A DNA stretch of 64,000 bases from Rhodoferax sp. U11-2br (GTDB lineage Bacteria; Pseudomonadota; Gammaproteobacteria; Burkholderiales; Burkholderiaceae_C). The translations under genes and the position numbers were made by a program. Shown here one piece after another: positions 1-8,889 of this stretch (its first letter is position 1; each line of letters begins with the position of its first letter). The notes under the pieces are model-generated. The model saw only the letters and a program-made list of their open reading frames with translations, did no database searches and had not been told where the DNA came from. The stretch is taken from NCBI RefSeq assembly GCF_018619435.1, contig NZ_JAHFZF010000004.1:124001-188000 (forward strand), in the 5' to 3' direction.

Positions 1-685
1 GGATGTCGCCGATGTCGTTGTTGAAGTAGTCACGGATCGCGCGAATCACCAGAGACGATTCCTGGTAGATCAGGAACGCGCCCTTGCCACCCTTGGCAGC
101 GCCGTCAATCGCGCTCCAGAGCTTGAGCAGATAGTTCAAGTCCCATTGCAACTCAGGCGCACTGCGGCCGATGCCGGCGGTGCGGGCAATGATGCTCATG
201 CCGTTGGGGTATTCGAGCTGGTCCAGCGCTTCTTTGAGTTCAGCGCGGTCTTCACCCTCGATGCGGCGGCTCACACCGCCACCACGCGGGTTGTTGGGCA
301 TCAGCACCACATAACGGCCAGCGAGTGACACAAAAGTGGTGAGTGCCGCACCCTTGTTGCCACGTTCTTCCTTTTCGACCTGGATCAGCAGTTCCTGGCC
401 TTCACGGATCACGTCCTGGATGCGCGCCTGGCTGACCGAGACATTGGCCTGGAAATACTGTTTGGAGATTTCCTTGAACGGCAAGAAGCCGTGGCGTTCT
501 TCGCCGTAGTCGACAAAACAGGCTTCGAGGGAGGGCTCGACGCGGGTCACCACGGCCTTGTAGATGTTGCCCTTGCGTTGTTCGCGTCCTTCAATCTCGA
601 TTTCGTAGTCGAGCAGTTTTTGCCCGTCCACCACCGCCAGGCGGCGTTCCTCCGCCTGGGTGGCGTTGATCAGCATCCGTTTCAT
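1..685 (-). CDS. rne: Ribonuclease E, N-terminal part
   Basis: RNase E is the endonuclease that starts mRNA decay and processes rRNA and tRNA precursors. About 228 N-terminal residues are present; the rest lies beyond the left window edge. The protein begins [20 protein letters not shown], the conserved RNase E/G opening, followed by the S1 RNA-binding region (roughly residues 35-120), including a GFLPFKEIS stretch. The catalytic aspartates of the DNase-like domain should lie outside the window. The start is ATG at 685, with AAGGAAA about 7 bases upstream. Divergent from rluC across 523 bp, an arrangement common in proteobacteria. The long leader is where RNase E autoregulation acts in E. coli; whether that holds here is inference. 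Confidence 0.95.
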   Translation of the reverse strand, partial: MKRMLINATQAEERRLAVVDGQKLLDYEIEIEGREQRKGNIYKAVVTRVEPSLEACFVDYGEERHGFLPFKEISKQYFQANVSVSQARIQDVIREGQELLIQVEKEERGNKGAALTTFVSLAGRYVVLMPNNPRGGGVSRRIEGEDRAELKEALDQLEYPNGMSIIARTAGIGRSAPELQWDLNYLLKLWSAIDGAAKGGKGAFLIYQESSLVIRAIRDYFNNDIGDI

Positions 686-788
686 GGGTCGCTTTCCTTC
701 AATTCAAATATCAATACACAAGCTCATGCCGAGCCATTGATACACAAACTGACGCTTTGAAATGCGGAGGAAACTGCCGTAGACCCTT

Positions 789-805
789 CGCTCACTGAGT
801 GAGCG
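789..805. promoter_or_regulatory. Perfect 17-bp palindrome upstream of rne
   Basis: CGCTCACT-G-AGTGAGCG gives two 8-base arms around one central base, about 105 bp before the rne start. It could be an operator or a leader hairpin; no regulator can be assigned. Confidence 0.4.
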
Positions 806-860
806 GGGGCGGTGGCGCGTGGAGAGGAGTCATCGGGTCTGTGGGGATTATTGCTACCTG

Positions 861-901
861 TTTGATAGCTACATGCGCCTTTTTAAAGGGCGCTGGTGCC
901 A
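861..901 (+). repeat. Interspersed palindromic repeat, copy 1
   Basis: Opens TTTGATAGCT, has the core CGCC-TTTTTAAA-GGGCG and ends GGTGCCA. It matches the window-wide pattern GATAGCTATC, CCCTT, A/T spacer, AAGGG, GGCCAATT, with the CCC/GGG arms changed in a compensating way. Confidence 0.6.
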
Positions 902-1208
902 GACGTGCGCCAACAAACAGCACGCTCACGCGCTGCAGGCAAAAACACATCAAGGACATCAACACAAACATATCACTTCATTCCGCTCACAGTCTAAGAC
1001 TATGAGTTTTTGGTTATTCCGTATCAGGATTTCAAGGCGTCGTTTTAACCCTTCAGCGCGGCTGCCACACGGGACATGGGGTCACCTGTTTGCAGCCTGG
1101 ATGTCAGGCGGTACCGACTTTTCTGGCGAGGCAGGAGGTGTGTGAACTAAACTTCACCATCCAACGAATTAACTTTCTGTTAAATCAACCACTTACAGCA
1201 CATCGCCA

Positions 1209-2243
1209 GTGAAAGTCATTATAGGGGGCAAACCTGCTCCGCCTGCCCCCAAAGTGGAAACCCTTTGTATCGACGAAGACGCGTCGGGCCAACGGGTCGA
1301 CAACTTCCTGATCCGCCACCTCAAAGGCGTGCCCAAGACCCACATCTACCGACTCATTCGCAGTGGTGAGGTGCGTGTCAACAAGGGTCGCGTCAGTGCC
1401 GATACCCGACTCTCAACCGGGGACATGCTGCGGGTGCCGCCGGTGCGCATCTCCGAGCGGGTGGCTGAAAAAGAACAAGCGATGGCCCAGCAGGTGGCGC
1501 ATGGCGCACCGGCGCGCGATTTTCCGGTGCTGCTCGAAGACGATCACCTGATCGCCATCAACAAACCCGCCGGTGTGGCGGTGCATGGCGGCTCGGGTGT
1601 GAGTTTTGGGGTGATCGAGCAGTTGCGTATGGCGCGCCCGCAGGCCAAATTCCTGGAGCTGGTGCACCGGCTGGACCGCGAAACCAGTGGCATTTTGCTG
1701 GTGGCCAAAAAACGCAGCGCGCTCAAACAGCTGCAAGACCAGTTCCGCACGCGCCAGACCGGCAAGACCTACTTGGCGATGGTGTGTGGGCAGTGGCCCG
1801 CCAAGTTGAAGGTGCTGGACAAACCCTTGCACAAGTACCTGCTCGATGGCAACGAGGCACAAGCGGGTGAGCGCCGTGTCAAGGTGGTGTCGCGCGATGA
1901 CCCGGACGGTATGCCCTCGGTCACGCTGGTGAAAATACGTGCGAGCAGCGCCGACTACTCACTGCTCGAAGTGACGATTAAGACCGGACGCACCCACCAG
2001 ATCCGGGTGCACCTGGCCAGCGAAGGTTTCCCGATCCTGGGTGACGACAAGTACGGTGACTTTGAGCACAACAAACAGCTGGCCCGCGCCAGCGCACAAC
2101 ACCAGCTCAAGCGCATGTTTTTACATGCCTGGCGTTTGCAGTTACATCACCCCGCCAGCGGCGAACCGATTGAATTGCTGGCAGACTTGCCGCCCGAACT
2201 GGCCTTTTTTTCCGCCGCTGTACTGGCGCAGCGCCCTGATTGA
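1209..2243 (+). CDS. rluC: 23S rRNA pseudouridine synthase RluC
   Basis: Isomerises specific uridines of 23S rRNA (955, 2504 and 2580 in E. coli). The 344-residue length fits RluC. An S4-type RNA-binding domain occupies roughly residues 25-90 (HIYRLIRSGEVRVNKGRVSA). The RluA-family catalytic core follows, with the signature HRLDRETSG containing the catalytic aspartate at about residue 156, and the GRTHQIRVHLA motif near residue 260. The start is GTG at 1209; no in-frame ATG gives a better fit, and the ribosome site is weak. RluC is preferred over RluD because of the rne neighbour and the short N-terminus. The HAD phosphatase follows 6 bp later, so the two are probably cotranscribed. Confidence 0.93.
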   Translation: MKVIIGGKPAPPAPKVETLCIDEDASGQRVDNFLIRHLKGVPKTHIYRLIRSGEVRVNKGRVSADTRLSTGDMLRVPPVRISERVAEKEQAMAQQVAHGAPARDFPVLLEDDHLIAINKPAGVAVHGGSGVSFGVIEQLRMARPQAKFLELVHRLDRETSGILLVAKKRSALKQLQDQFRTRQTGKTYLAMVCGQWPAKLKVLDKPLHKYLLDGNEAQAGERRVKVVSRDDPDGMPSVTLVKIRASSADYSLLEVTIKTGRTHQIRVHLASEGFPILGDDKYGDFEHNKQLARASAQHQLKRMFLHAWRLQLHHPASGEPIELLADLPPELAFFSAAVLAQRPD

Positions 2244-2249
2244 CCCCTC

Positions 2250-2909
2250 ATGACCCCACGCAACTTTGACCTGATTGCCTTCGACTGGGACGGCACCCTG
2301 TTTGACTCCACCGCCATCATTGCCCGCTGCATCCAGGCGGCGGTGCGCGATGTGGGCGGCAAGGAGCCCACGTTTGAAGAAGCCTCGTATGTGATTGGCA
2401 TGGGCCTGATGCAGGCGCTGGCCCATGCCGCGCCCGACGTGCCCGAAGCGCTTTACCCCAAGCTGGGTGACCGCTACCGCCACCATTACTTTGCCATCCA
2501 GCATGAGATCAGCCTGTTTGACGGGGTGTTGCCGCTGCTGGCCGAGCTCAAAGCGCGCGGCCACCTGCTGGTGGTGGCCACCGGCAAAAGCCGCCGCGGC
2601 CTGGATGAGGCACTGAGCAGCGCGGACTTGGCGGGTGTGTTTGATGCCTCACGCACCGCCGACCAGACGGCAGGCAAACCCGATCCCCTGATGCTCAACG
2701 AGCTGATGGCGGAGTTTGATGTACCACCCGAGCGCACCCTGATGGTGGGTGACACCACTCATGATTTGCAAATGGCGCTCAACGCCGGTTGTCCTAGCCT
2801 GGCGGTAAGTTATGGTGCGCATGACCATGCGGTGTTTGGCGCCTTGCAGCCTTTGTTTGTGGCGCACAGCGTGCCCCAGATGCGTGACTGGTTGTTGGCC
2901 CATGGCTGA
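2250..2909 (+). CDS. HAD-superfamily phosphatase (Gph-like)
   Basis: A 219-residue HAD hydrolase of subfamily IA. Motif I is FDWDGTLFD, with nucleophile Asp12 and general acid Asp14. Motif II lies in the VVATGKSRR stretch near residue 112, and motif III/IV is the MVGDTTHDLQMA block near residue 170. Family members remove phosphate from phosphoglycolate or other small phosphate esters; the exact substrate cannot be read from sequence. It sits 6 bp after rluC and 21 bp before the Rieske gene, a conserved beta-proteobacterial rluC-HAD-Rieske-sppA run, so it is probably part of one transcript. Confidence 0.85.
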   Translation: MTPRNFDLIAFDWDGTLFDSTAIIARCIQAAVRDVGGKEPTFEEASYVIGMGLMQALAHAAPDVPEALYPKLGDRYRHHYFAIQHEISLFDGVLPLLAELKARGHLLVVATGKSRRGLDEALSSADLAGVFDASRTADQTAGKPDPLMLNELMAEFDVPPERTLMVGDTTHDLQMALNAGCPSLAVSYGAHDHAVFGALQPLFVAHSVPQMRDWLLAHG

Positions 2910-2930
2910 GATGGCGCGTGCCATGCTTGC

Positions 2931-3308
2931 ATGAACCCGATGTCTGAGTCGGTGTATTTATGCCCATCGTCCGACTTGGTGGACAGCTGTGAGGCGGTGC
3001 CGTTTGAGGTGCGTTATTACTCGGAAAGTGTCGCGGCGTTTGCCGTGCGCTACGCTGGCAGGGTTTACGCTTACATAAACCGTTGTACCCATGTGCCGAT
3101 GGAGATGGATTACCAGCCCAACCAGTTTTTTGACAGCACCGGCCACTGGCTGATGTGTGCCACCCACGGGGCCATGTATTCGCCCCAGACCGGCCAGTGT
3201 GTGATGGGCCGTTGCCGTGGTGGCCTGGTCAAAATTGCGGTCAGCGAAGAAGCGGGCAGGGTGCACTGGCATACTTCCGACAAACTACAACCTAACCAAG
3301 CCTTATGA
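2931..3308 (+). CDS. Rieske [2Fe-2S] ferredoxin-like protein
   Basis: A 125-residue protein with the Rieske cluster ligands Cys52-Thr-His54 (RCTHVPMEMD) and Cys76-Ala-Thr-His79 (CATHGAMYSP). It has no signal peptide or membrane segment, so it is a soluble cytoplasmic single-domain Rieske protein of the type found in oxygenase ferredoxins. No oxygenase or reductase gene is nearby, so its redox partner is unknown. ATG 2931 and ATG 2940 are both possible starts. The stop overlaps the sppA start as ATGA, which points to translational coupling. Confidence 0.85.
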   Translation: MNPMSESVYLCPSSDLVDSCEAVPFEVRYYSESVAAFAVRYAGRVYAYINRCTHVPMEMDYQPNQFFDSTGHWLMCATHGAMYSPQTGQCVMGRCRGGLVKIAVSEEAGRVHWHTSDKLQPNQAL

Positions 3309-4360
3309 CAGATCCAGCTGATTCGGACAAGCCAGGTGCCTCACCTGTGCCGGAATACATGCCAAATACCGCACAAACCCAAGCAGATAAAGGGCCTGGT
3401 GCTACACAAAACAAAGTGTCTGGCGAGCCCGAAGCCATCGGTTGGGAGCGGGCCACGCTGGAGAAGCTGGCGTTTGCGTCGCTGCACGAGCAACGCCTGG
3501 CGCGGCGCTGGCGCAATTTTGTGCGTCTGGCCTGGCTGGTGTTTCTGATCGCGGTGGCCTGGTTCGGTTTTGACCAGAGCAACACCACCAAAAATGTGAC
3601 CACACCCCACACCGCCGTGGTGGACATCAAGGGTGAAATTGCCTCAGGTAACGAGGCCAGCGCCGAGCTGATCCTGTCCTCGGTGCGCGCGGCTTTTGAG
3701 GATGCCGGCGCGCAGGCGGTGGTGCTGTTGATCAACTCCCCGGGTGGCAGCCCGGTGCAGGCAGGCATCGTCAACGATGAAATCCGCCGTCTCAAGGTGT
3801 TGCACAACAAGCCAGTGTACGCGGTGGTGGAGGAGTCTTGTGCTTCGGCGGCGTATTACATCGCGGTGGCGGCGGACAAGATCTATGTGGACAAGGCCAG
3901 CATCGTTGGCAGCATTGGTGTGCTGATGGACGGTTTTGGTTTCACCGGCCTGATGGAGAAGCTCGGTGTAGAGCGGCGCCTGATGACGGCGGGGGAGAAC
4001 AAGGGTTTTCTGGACCCCTTCAGCCCGCAGACCGAGCGCCAGCGTGAGTACGCCCAGGCCATGCTCAACCAGATCCACCAGCAGTTCATCACCGCTGTCA
4101 AAACCGGGCGCGGCACCCGGCTCAAGGAAGATGCCGACACCTTCAGCGGCCTGTTCTGGAGCGGCCAGCAAGCCATCGAGCTGGGGCTGGCTGACCAGCT
4201 TGGCAGCATCGACTATGTGGCGCGTGAGGTGGTGAAGGCCGAGGAGATCATCGACTACACCCGCCGTGACAACGTCGCTGAGCGCCTGGTCAAGCGTTTT
4301 GGCGCGGCGCTGGGCGCTGCGGTGGTGCAGGCCACCCAGTCCTCGGCTGCGCTGCGTTAA
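3305..4360 (+). CDS. sppA: Signal peptide peptidase SppA-type serine protease (S49)
   Basis: A 351-residue membrane-anchored protease that degrades signal peptides left in the membrane. A cytoplasmic N-terminal arm of about 70 residues precedes one transmembrane segment (about 72-89). The S49 domain follows: NSPGGSP near residue 145, then the SCASAAYY block with the probable nucleophile Ser181, and GENKGFLDP with the probable general base Lys233. Their 52-residue spacing equals that of the Ser/Lys dyad in Bacillus SppA. This is the short single-domain form, not the 67-kDa E. coli form. Translationally coupled to the Rieske gene; it converges on the RsmI-like gene 60 bp away. Confidence 0.9.
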   Translation: MTDPADSDKPGASPVPEYMPNTAQTQADKGPGATQNKVSGEPEAIGWERATLEKLAFASLHEQRLARRWRNFVRLAWLVFLIAVAWFGFDQSNTTKNVTTPHTAVVDIKGEIASGNEASAELILSSVRAAFEDAGAQAVVLLINSPGGSPVQAGIVNDEIRRLKVLHNKPVYAVVEESCASAAYYIAVAADKIYVDKASIVGSIGVLMDGFGFTGLMEKLGVERRLMTAGENKGFLDPFSPQTERQREYAQAMLNQIHQQFITAVKTGRGTRLKEDADTFSGLFWSGQQAIELGLADQLGSIDYVAREVVKAEEIIDYTRRDNVAERLVKRFGAALGAAVVQATQSSAALR

Positions 4361-4420
4361 TCCTCGTTGCCGCCGAGCTGGCGGCAGCGGGACTTGCCCG
4401 CTGGCTCTGGCCAGAGCTGC

Positions 4421-5197
4421 TTAACGACCAATCGCAAACACTGCCGGTGTGCTGTTGTTGAGCGGACTGGTTTTTTTCTTCCAGCCTTTGATCGTGTCGC
4501 TCACCAGTTGGGCACGTGGCAAAGTCAGCCCGGACCCAATTGCCAAGCGGGTGTTGTGCTGCAAATTTTGCAGCAAGGACTGCAGCATGGCCTGGTTGCG
4601 GTAGGGCGTCTCGATGAACAGCTGAGTCTGCCCGCTGCGCAAAGCCAGGGCCTCGAGTTCACGGATGCGTGTGGCGCGTTCCGACGGGTCCTGCGGCAAA
4701 TAACCCACAAACGCAAAACTCTGGCCGTTGAGCCCGCTGGCAGCCAAGGCCAGCAGCAGCGACACCGGCCCGACCAGTGGCACCACCGCGATGCCGAGGT
4801 CGTGCGCGGCACGTACCACCGACGAGCCCGGATCGGCCACGGCGGGCATACCCGCTTCGCTGATCAGGCCGATCGCCTGGCCATCCAGCGCGGGCTGTAA
4901 CAGGCCGCGCGCGTCGAAATTGCCGTGGTGGTCGCCTTTTTTGTGTACCTCGCGCGGCAACTCCACCAGCTGCATCTCCTGGATGCTGCAGCACAGCGGG
5001 GTGATTTCGTGGATGCGTTTGAGGTAGGCGCGCGCCGACTTGGCGTTTTCACAGACCCAGTGGCGCAGGCTAGCGGCCGTTTGCAGGGTGCCCAGCGGCA
5101 GGCTGGCTTGTAAATCGGTGCTGTCGTCACAGCCAAAGTCGAGTGGCGCGGGCACCAGATACAAGGTGCCTGGGGTGGTTGTCGCCTCCATGATCAC
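4421..5197 (-). CDS. SAM-dependent methyltransferase, RsmI-like (tetrapyrrole methylase fold)
   Basis: A 258-residue protein with the features of the RsmI/tetrapyrrole-methylase family: N-terminal GTLYLVPAPL, the GLISEAGMPAVADPGSSVV block near residue 110, and VPLVGPVSLLLALAASG near residue 140. RsmI methylates the ribose of C1402 in 16S rRNA. This protein diverges enough in its N-terminal third (a long insertion containing ITPLCCS) that it may be the paralogue often found beside maf in Burkholderiales rather than RsmI itself. Its start overlaps the maf stop by 4 bp. ATG at 5197 is used; the second ATG two codons on is an alternative. Confidence 0.8.
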   Translation of the reverse strand: MIMEATTTPGTLYLVPAPLDFGCDDSTDLQASLPLGTLQTAASLRHWVCENAKSARAYLKRIHEITPLCCSIQEMQLVELPREVHKKGDHHGNFDARGLLQPALDGQAIGLISEAGMPAVADPGSSVVRAAHDLGIAVVPLVGPVSLLLALAASGLNGQSFAFVGYLPQDPSERATRIRELEALALRSGQTQLFIETPYRNQAMLQSLLQNLQHNTRLAIGSGLTLPRAQLVSDTIKGWKKKTSPLNNSTPAVFAIGR

Positions 5198-5787
5198 AGC
5201 ACCTGGATACCAGCAGCTTGAATCAGCTGGCAGGTGCGTATCAGCGGCAGGCCAATCAGCGCGGTGGGGTCGTCGTTGTCGATGCGTTCCAGCAGGGCAA
5301 TGCCCAAGCCCTCGCTTTTGGCGCTGCCGGCGCAGTCGTAAGGGGTTTCAGCCAGCAGATACGCTTCAATTTGCGCGTCCGTCAGCGCGCGAAAGCGCAC
5401 CTTGACCCGCGCCAGTTCGGTTTGGGCAAAACCCGTTTCCAGGCAGACCACCGCCACGGCGGTCTGAAACACCACGGTGTTGCCGCGCATGGTCTGCAGC
5501 TGGGCGACGGCGCGGGCGTGGTTGCCGGGTTTGCCAAGTGCTTGGCCATCCAGGTCGGCCACCTGGTCGGAGCCGATCACCACCGCCGTCGGGTGGGCTT
5601 GGGCGACCGATCGCGCCTTGGCCAGCGCGAGGCGGCAGGCGATGTCTGGTGGGGTTTCGCCGGGCAGCGGGGTTTCATCGACCTGTGAGGCCACCACGCT
5701 GAAGGGCAAACGCAAACGTTCGAGCAACTGGCGGCGGTAGACCGAGGTGGAGGCAAGGATGAGGGGGCGTGGGGGTAAAGAGCTCAT
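5194..5787 (-). CDS. Maf-family nucleotide pyrophosphatase (YceF type)
   Basis: A 197-residue Maf protein. The opening PLILASTSVYRRQLLERL carries the conserved S-x-x-R phosphate-binding segment; VDE near residue 39 and GSDQVADLDGQALGKPG near residue 72 complete the active site. The S-D-Q form of the last motif is typical of YceF-type enzymes, which hydrolyse 7-methyl-GTP, whereas dTTP/UTP-type Maf usually has a T-x-V variant. It is divergent from yceD with only about 26 bp between starts, so the two promoters must overlap or face opposite ways through the same stretch. The neighbouring yceD-rpmF-plsX order matches the E. coli arrangement. Confidence 0.88.
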   Translation of the reverse strand: MSSLPPRPLILASTSVYRRQLLERLRLPFSVVASQVDETPLPGETPPDIACRLALAKARSVAQAHPTAVVIGSDQVADLDGQALGKPGNHARAVAQLQTMRGNTVVFQTAVAVVCLETGFAQTELARVKVRFRALTDAQIEAYLLAETPYDCAGSAKSEGLGIALLERIDNDDPTALIGLPLIRTCQLIQAAGIQVL

Positions 5788-5813
5788 GCCGCGATTCTCT
5801 TACACTGCCTCCC

Positions 5814-6353
5814 ATGATGGAACACAAGCACCCCCCCAAATTTGACGTCCGGCATGCCGCAGCCTCCCAGCTGCTCATGGAAGGCCATGATGTGTTATTA
5901 AGTTATGAGCGCCTGATGCAGGAAACACAAGGGCTAGCGGCCGAAAACTCACTTGATTGGACGGCGCGGGTCGAGGTGCGCCCCGATCCTGCCGGGCAGC
6001 CGACCAACTGGCTGCACTTGACGGTGGTCACCACCATGCCCCAGATTTGCCAGCGTTGCCTGGGTCCGGTGGATGTGGCCTTGCAGGTGAATCGTGAGTT
6101 CCGTTTTGTCGAAACCGAAGCTGTGGCCGAGCAGCAGGACGACGAGTGTGAAGAAGACCTGCTGGTGATCAGCCGTGAGTTTGACCTGGCGACGCTGGTG
6201 GAAGACGAGGTGCTGATGGCTTTGCCCCTGGTACCGCGCCACGAGACCTGTCCCGTCAATGTCAAGATGCTCGCGGTAGACGATGACTTTGAGGCGCCCG
6301 TTGAGAAGCCCAACCCGTTTGCGGTGCTGGCACAGCTCAAAGGCAAGGCATAA
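5814..6353 (+). CDS. yceD: YceD/DUF177 family protein
   Basis: A 179-residue acidic protein of the DUF177/YceD family, encoded directly before rpmF in most proteobacteria and linked to 23S rRNA metabolism. Seen here are the Q-I-C-Q-R-C Cys pair near residue 80, an acidic stretch (QQDDECEEDLLVI), and a conserved CPV motif near residue 147. The ATG at 5814 is chosen over upstream in-frame codons because those would run back across the maf start and add residues unlike the family. The gene is the first of the rpmF-fab cluster. Confidence 0.85.
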   Translation: MMEHKHPPKFDVRHAAASQLLMEGHDVLLSYERLMQETQGLAAENSLDWTARVEVRPDPAGQPTNWLHLTVVTTMPQICQRCLGPVDVALQVNREFRFVETEAVAEQQDDECEEDLLVISREFDLATLVEDEVLMALPLVPRHETCPVNVKMLAVDDDFEAPVEKPNPFAVLAQLKGKA

Positions 6354-6385
6354 ATGCCTGGCTAGCCGAATGGCTCATGATCGGT

Positions 6386-6391
6386 TATACT
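6386..6391 (+). promoter_or_regulatory. Putative -10 element for rpmF
   Basis: TATACT lies about 90 bp before the rpmF start in the yceD-rpmF gap. No clear -35 box is visible at the right distance, so this is a weak assignment. Confidence 0.35.
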
Positions 6392-6479
6392 CTACAGCTT
6401 TTGCGCAGATGAACTGCGTGTATCTCAATAACCCAAAGTTGCCTTCTTAAAGGCGGCTTACAGTCTGAAGGAGCGGAAC

Positions 6480-6662
6480 ATGGCCGTCCAACAAAACAAG
6501 AAGTCACCTTCCAAGCGCGGTATGCACCGTTCACACAACGCCCTCGTGGTGCCCGGCATTGCTGTCGAATCCACCACCGGTGAAATTCACCTGCGTCACC
6601 ACATCAGCCCCACCGGTTTTTACCGTGGTCGCAAGGTGCTCAAGACCAAATCTGAGGCCTAA
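6480..6662 (+). CDS. rpmF: 50S ribosomal protein L32
   Basis: A 60-residue basic protein opening [20 protein letters not shown], a signature of bacterial L32 without the zinc-binding cysteines. Length is as expected. A good ribosome site, GAAGGAG, lies 8 bases before the ATG. Placed between yceD and plsX, the standard gamma/beta-proteobacterial order that links ribosome supply with membrane lipid synthesis. A strong terminator follows, so plsX probably also has its own promoter. Confidence 0.97.
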   Translation: MAVQQNKKSPSKRGMHRSHNALVVPGIAVESTTGEIHLRHHISPTGFYRGRKVLKTKSEA

Positions 6663-6681
6663 ACCCGATTTAAACGCATCC

Positions 6682-6719
6682 AGGCCCGAGGCTACCTTTG
6701 TGTGTAGCCTCGGGCCTTT
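6682..6719 (+). terminator. Rho-independent terminator after rpmF
   Basis: A 13-bp GC-rich stem, GGCCCGAGGCTAC (6683-6695) with its complement (6704-6716), has an 8-nt loop and is followed by a loose T-rich tract. Confidence 0.85.
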
Positions 6720-6787
6720 GCATTTGTGATTTGGTTTTGTTGTTTGTTTTTCGCTGTTTTTTTGAAGCTTGCTGGCTTTAGCTATCC

Positions 6788-7837
6788 ATGATCACTATTG
6801 CTGTTGACTGCATGGGAGGTGACCACGGCCCCCGTGTCACTTTGCCCGCCTGTAGCCGCTTTCTGGAAACACATCCTGATGCGGCCTTGATCATGGTCGG
6901 TTTGCCTGAGAGTTTGCGTGGCTACAACCATCCGCGTGCCACTGTGGTGCTGGCCAGCGAGGTGGTCACCATGGACGACCCGCTGGAGGTGGCGCTGCGC
7001 CGCAAAAAAGACTCATCCATGCGGGTGGCCATCACCCAGGTGAAAGACGGTGCGGCCCAGGCCGTGGTGTCGGCGGGCAACACCGGCGCCTTGATGGCGA
7101 TCTCGCGTTATGTCCTGAAAACCCTGGATGGCATTGATCGCCCCGCCATCGCCGGTCAAATTCCCAATGCCAAGGGCTTGGGCACCACGGTGCTGGACAT
7201 GGGGGCCAATGTGGATTGCACTGCTGAGCACTTGGTGCAGTTTGCGGTGATGGGTTCGGCCCTGGTGTCGGTGCTCAGTGGCAACGAAAACCCCACAGTG
7301 GGTTTGCTCAACATTGGCGAGGAAGCCATCAAGGGCAACGAAGTCATCAAAAAAACCGGTGAGTTGCTGCGCATCGCCTCTCAGACCGGTGATCTCAATT
7401 TCTATGGCAATGTCGAAGGCAATGATATTTTCAAGGGCACGGCTGACATTGTGGTGTGTGACGGTTTTGTGGGCAATGTGGCCCTCAAGGCCAGCGAAGG
7501 CCTGGCCGGGATGATCGTGGACTTTTTGCGCAAAGAGTTTTCTCGCAATATCTTCACAAAAGCAGCGGCGTTGATTGCTTATCCGGTGATATCGGCGCTT
7601 AAAAAGCGCATGGACCATCGTCGTTACAACGGCGGCGCCTTGTTGGGTTTGCGTGGCCTGGTGTTTAAGAGCCATGGTTCAGCCGACGATCTGGCGTTTG
7701 GTTATGCCTTGACGCGGGCGTATGATGCGGCCCGCAACGATTTGTTGGAGCGGGTCCGGGTGCGTATTGCGCACGCTGCGCCCCTGTTGGCGCCAGTTGA
7801 AGCACGTTTGCCGACTGAAGCCGCTGTATTGGTTTGA
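6788..7837 (+). CDS. plsX: Phosphate acyltransferase PlsX
   Basis: PlsX makes acyl-phosphate from acyl-ACP for the PlsY step of phospholipid synthesis. The 349-residue length is normal. Family hallmarks are the opening [14 protein letters not shown], the [11 protein letters not shown] motif near residue 96, and GNVEGNDIF near residue 210. The ATG at 6788 is preceded by an A/T-rich stretch without an obvious ribosome site. fabH follows after 3 bp, so plsX and fabH are in one operon; the gene connects fatty acid synthesis with membrane lipid supply. Confidence 0.96.
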   Translation: MITIAVDCMGGDHGPRVTLPACSRFLETHPDAALIMVGLPESLRGYNHPRATVVLASEVVTMDDPLEVALRRKKDSSMRVAITQVKDGAAQAVVSAGNTGALMAISRYVLKTLDGIDRPAIAGQIPNAKGLGTTVLDMGANVDCTAEHLVQFAVMGSALVSVLSGNENPTVGLLNIGEEAIKGNEVIKKTGELLRIASQTGDLNFYGNVEGNDIFKGTADIVVCDGFVGNVALKASEGLAGMIVDFLRKEFSRNIFTKAAALIAYPVISALKKRMDHRRYNGGALLGLRGLVFKSHGSADDLAFGYALTRAYDAARNDLLERVRVRIAHAAPLLAPVEARLPTEAAVLV

Positions 7838-7840
7838 TTT

Positions 7841-8818
7841 ATGAACACTTACGCACGTATTACCGGCACCGGCAGTTATCTGCCACCGAATCGCCTGACC
7901 AATGCCGACCTGGTCGCGCAGTTGGCCACACAGGGCATCGAGTCCAGTGATGAATGGATTGTCGAGCGCACCGGGATCCGTGCCCGGCACTTTATTGACC
8001 CTGAGATGAGCTGCAGCGACATGGCCTTGTTGGCCTGTCAGCGGGCACTGGAGGCAGCAGGCCGTCAGGCCCAGGACATCGACCTGATCATCGTGGCGAC
8101 CTCAACGCCGGACATGGTGTTTCCGTCGACCGCCACCATCCTGCAGGGCAAATTGGGAGCCCATGGCGGTGCCGCATTTGATGTGCAGGCGGTGTGCAGT
8201 GGTTTTATTTATGCGCTGACGGTGGCGGATGCTTTGCTCAAGTCTGGCGCGGCGACCAAGGCGTTGGTGGTGGGCTCCGAAGTGTTTTCCCGGATCCTGG
8301 ATTTCAAGGATCGCACCACCTGCGTGTTGTTTGGCGATGGCGCGGGTGCGGTGGTGCTGGAGGCGGGTAGCGAGGCGGGCATTCTGGCCACCGACATCCA
8401 TGCTGACGGCAAATACACCGATATTCTGTGTGTGCCGGGGCATGTCTCGGGTGGGCAAATACAGGGTTTGCCGCTGTTGCGTATGGATGGCCAGGCAGTT
8501 TTTAAACTCGCCGTGAATGTGTTGGACCAGACTGCCCGCGCGGTGCTGACCAAGGCAGGCAAAACAGAGGCCGACATCGACTGGCTGGTGCCACATCAGG
8601 CCAATATCCGCATCATGCAGAGCACCGCACGCAAGCTCAAATTGTCGCTGGACAAGGTGGTGGTCACGGTGGACCAGCATGGCAACACCTCGGCCGCGTC
8701 GATCCCGCTGGCACTCGATACCGCCGTGCGCGCGGGGCAGATCAAGCCCGGTCAGACGGTACTGCTCGAAGGGGTGGGCGGTGGATTCACCTGGGGCTCG
8801 GTGCTTTTAAAGTTGTAG
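7841..8818 (+). CDS. fabH: 3-oxoacyl-ACP synthase III (KAS III)
   Basis: Condenses acetyl-CoA with malonyl-ACP to begin each fatty acid chain. The catalytic triad is present: Cys119 (QAVCSGF), His252 (PHQANIR) and Asn282 (GNTSAAS). Length is 325 residues, as expected. The protein ends [14 protein letters not shown], and its TAG stop is the first part of an interspersed repeat copy. It is cotranscribed with plsX; fabD follows 71 bp later. Confidence 0.96.
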   Translation: MNTYARITGTGSYLPPNRLTNADLVAQLATQGIESSDEWIVERTGIRARHFIDPEMSCSDMALLACQRALEAAGRQAQDIDLIIVATSTPDMVFPSTATILQGKLGAHGGAAFDVQAVCSGFIYALTVADALLKSGAATKALVVGSEVFSRILDFKDRTTCVLFGDGAGAVVLEAGSEAGILATDIHADGKYTDILCVPGHVSGGQIQGLPLLRMDGQAVFKLAVNVLDQTARAVLTKAGKTEADIDWLVPHQANIRIMQSTARKLKLSLDKVVVTVDQHGNTSAASIPLALDTAVRAGQIKPGQTVLLEGVGGGFTWGSVLLKL

Positions 8819-8856
8819 CTATCGGTCCTTTTTAAATAAGGGCTTGAGGCAGATTT
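8814..8856 (+). repeat. Interspersed palindromic repeat, copy 2
   Basis: TAGCTATC, then GTCCTTTTTAAATAAGGGC, then TTGAGGCAGATTT. The leading TAG is the fabH stop codon, so the insertion sets the end of that reading frame. Confidence 0.75.
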
Positions 8857-8889
8857 GTCATATATCTTTGAAACTTTTCCGTGACATTT

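Larger units (their letters stand above)
686..1208. other. rne-rluC divergent intergenic region
   Basis: This 523-bp stretch has no convincing gene; its short plus-strand frames lack ribosome sites and recognisable content. It holds two near-identical 12-mers, ATCAATACACAA (710-721) and ATTGATACACAA (736-747), flanking a small GCTC/GAGC hairpin within the probable rne leader. It also holds a 17-bp palindrome (789-805) and one copy of the interspersed repeat family (861-901). Promoters for both flanking genes must be here, but no strong -35/-10 pair stands out. Confidence 0.6.

Noticed and set aside
5769-5813. Longer N-terminus for the yceD protein
   Set aside because: It would overlap the maf start and adds residues unlike the family; ATG 5814 fits better.
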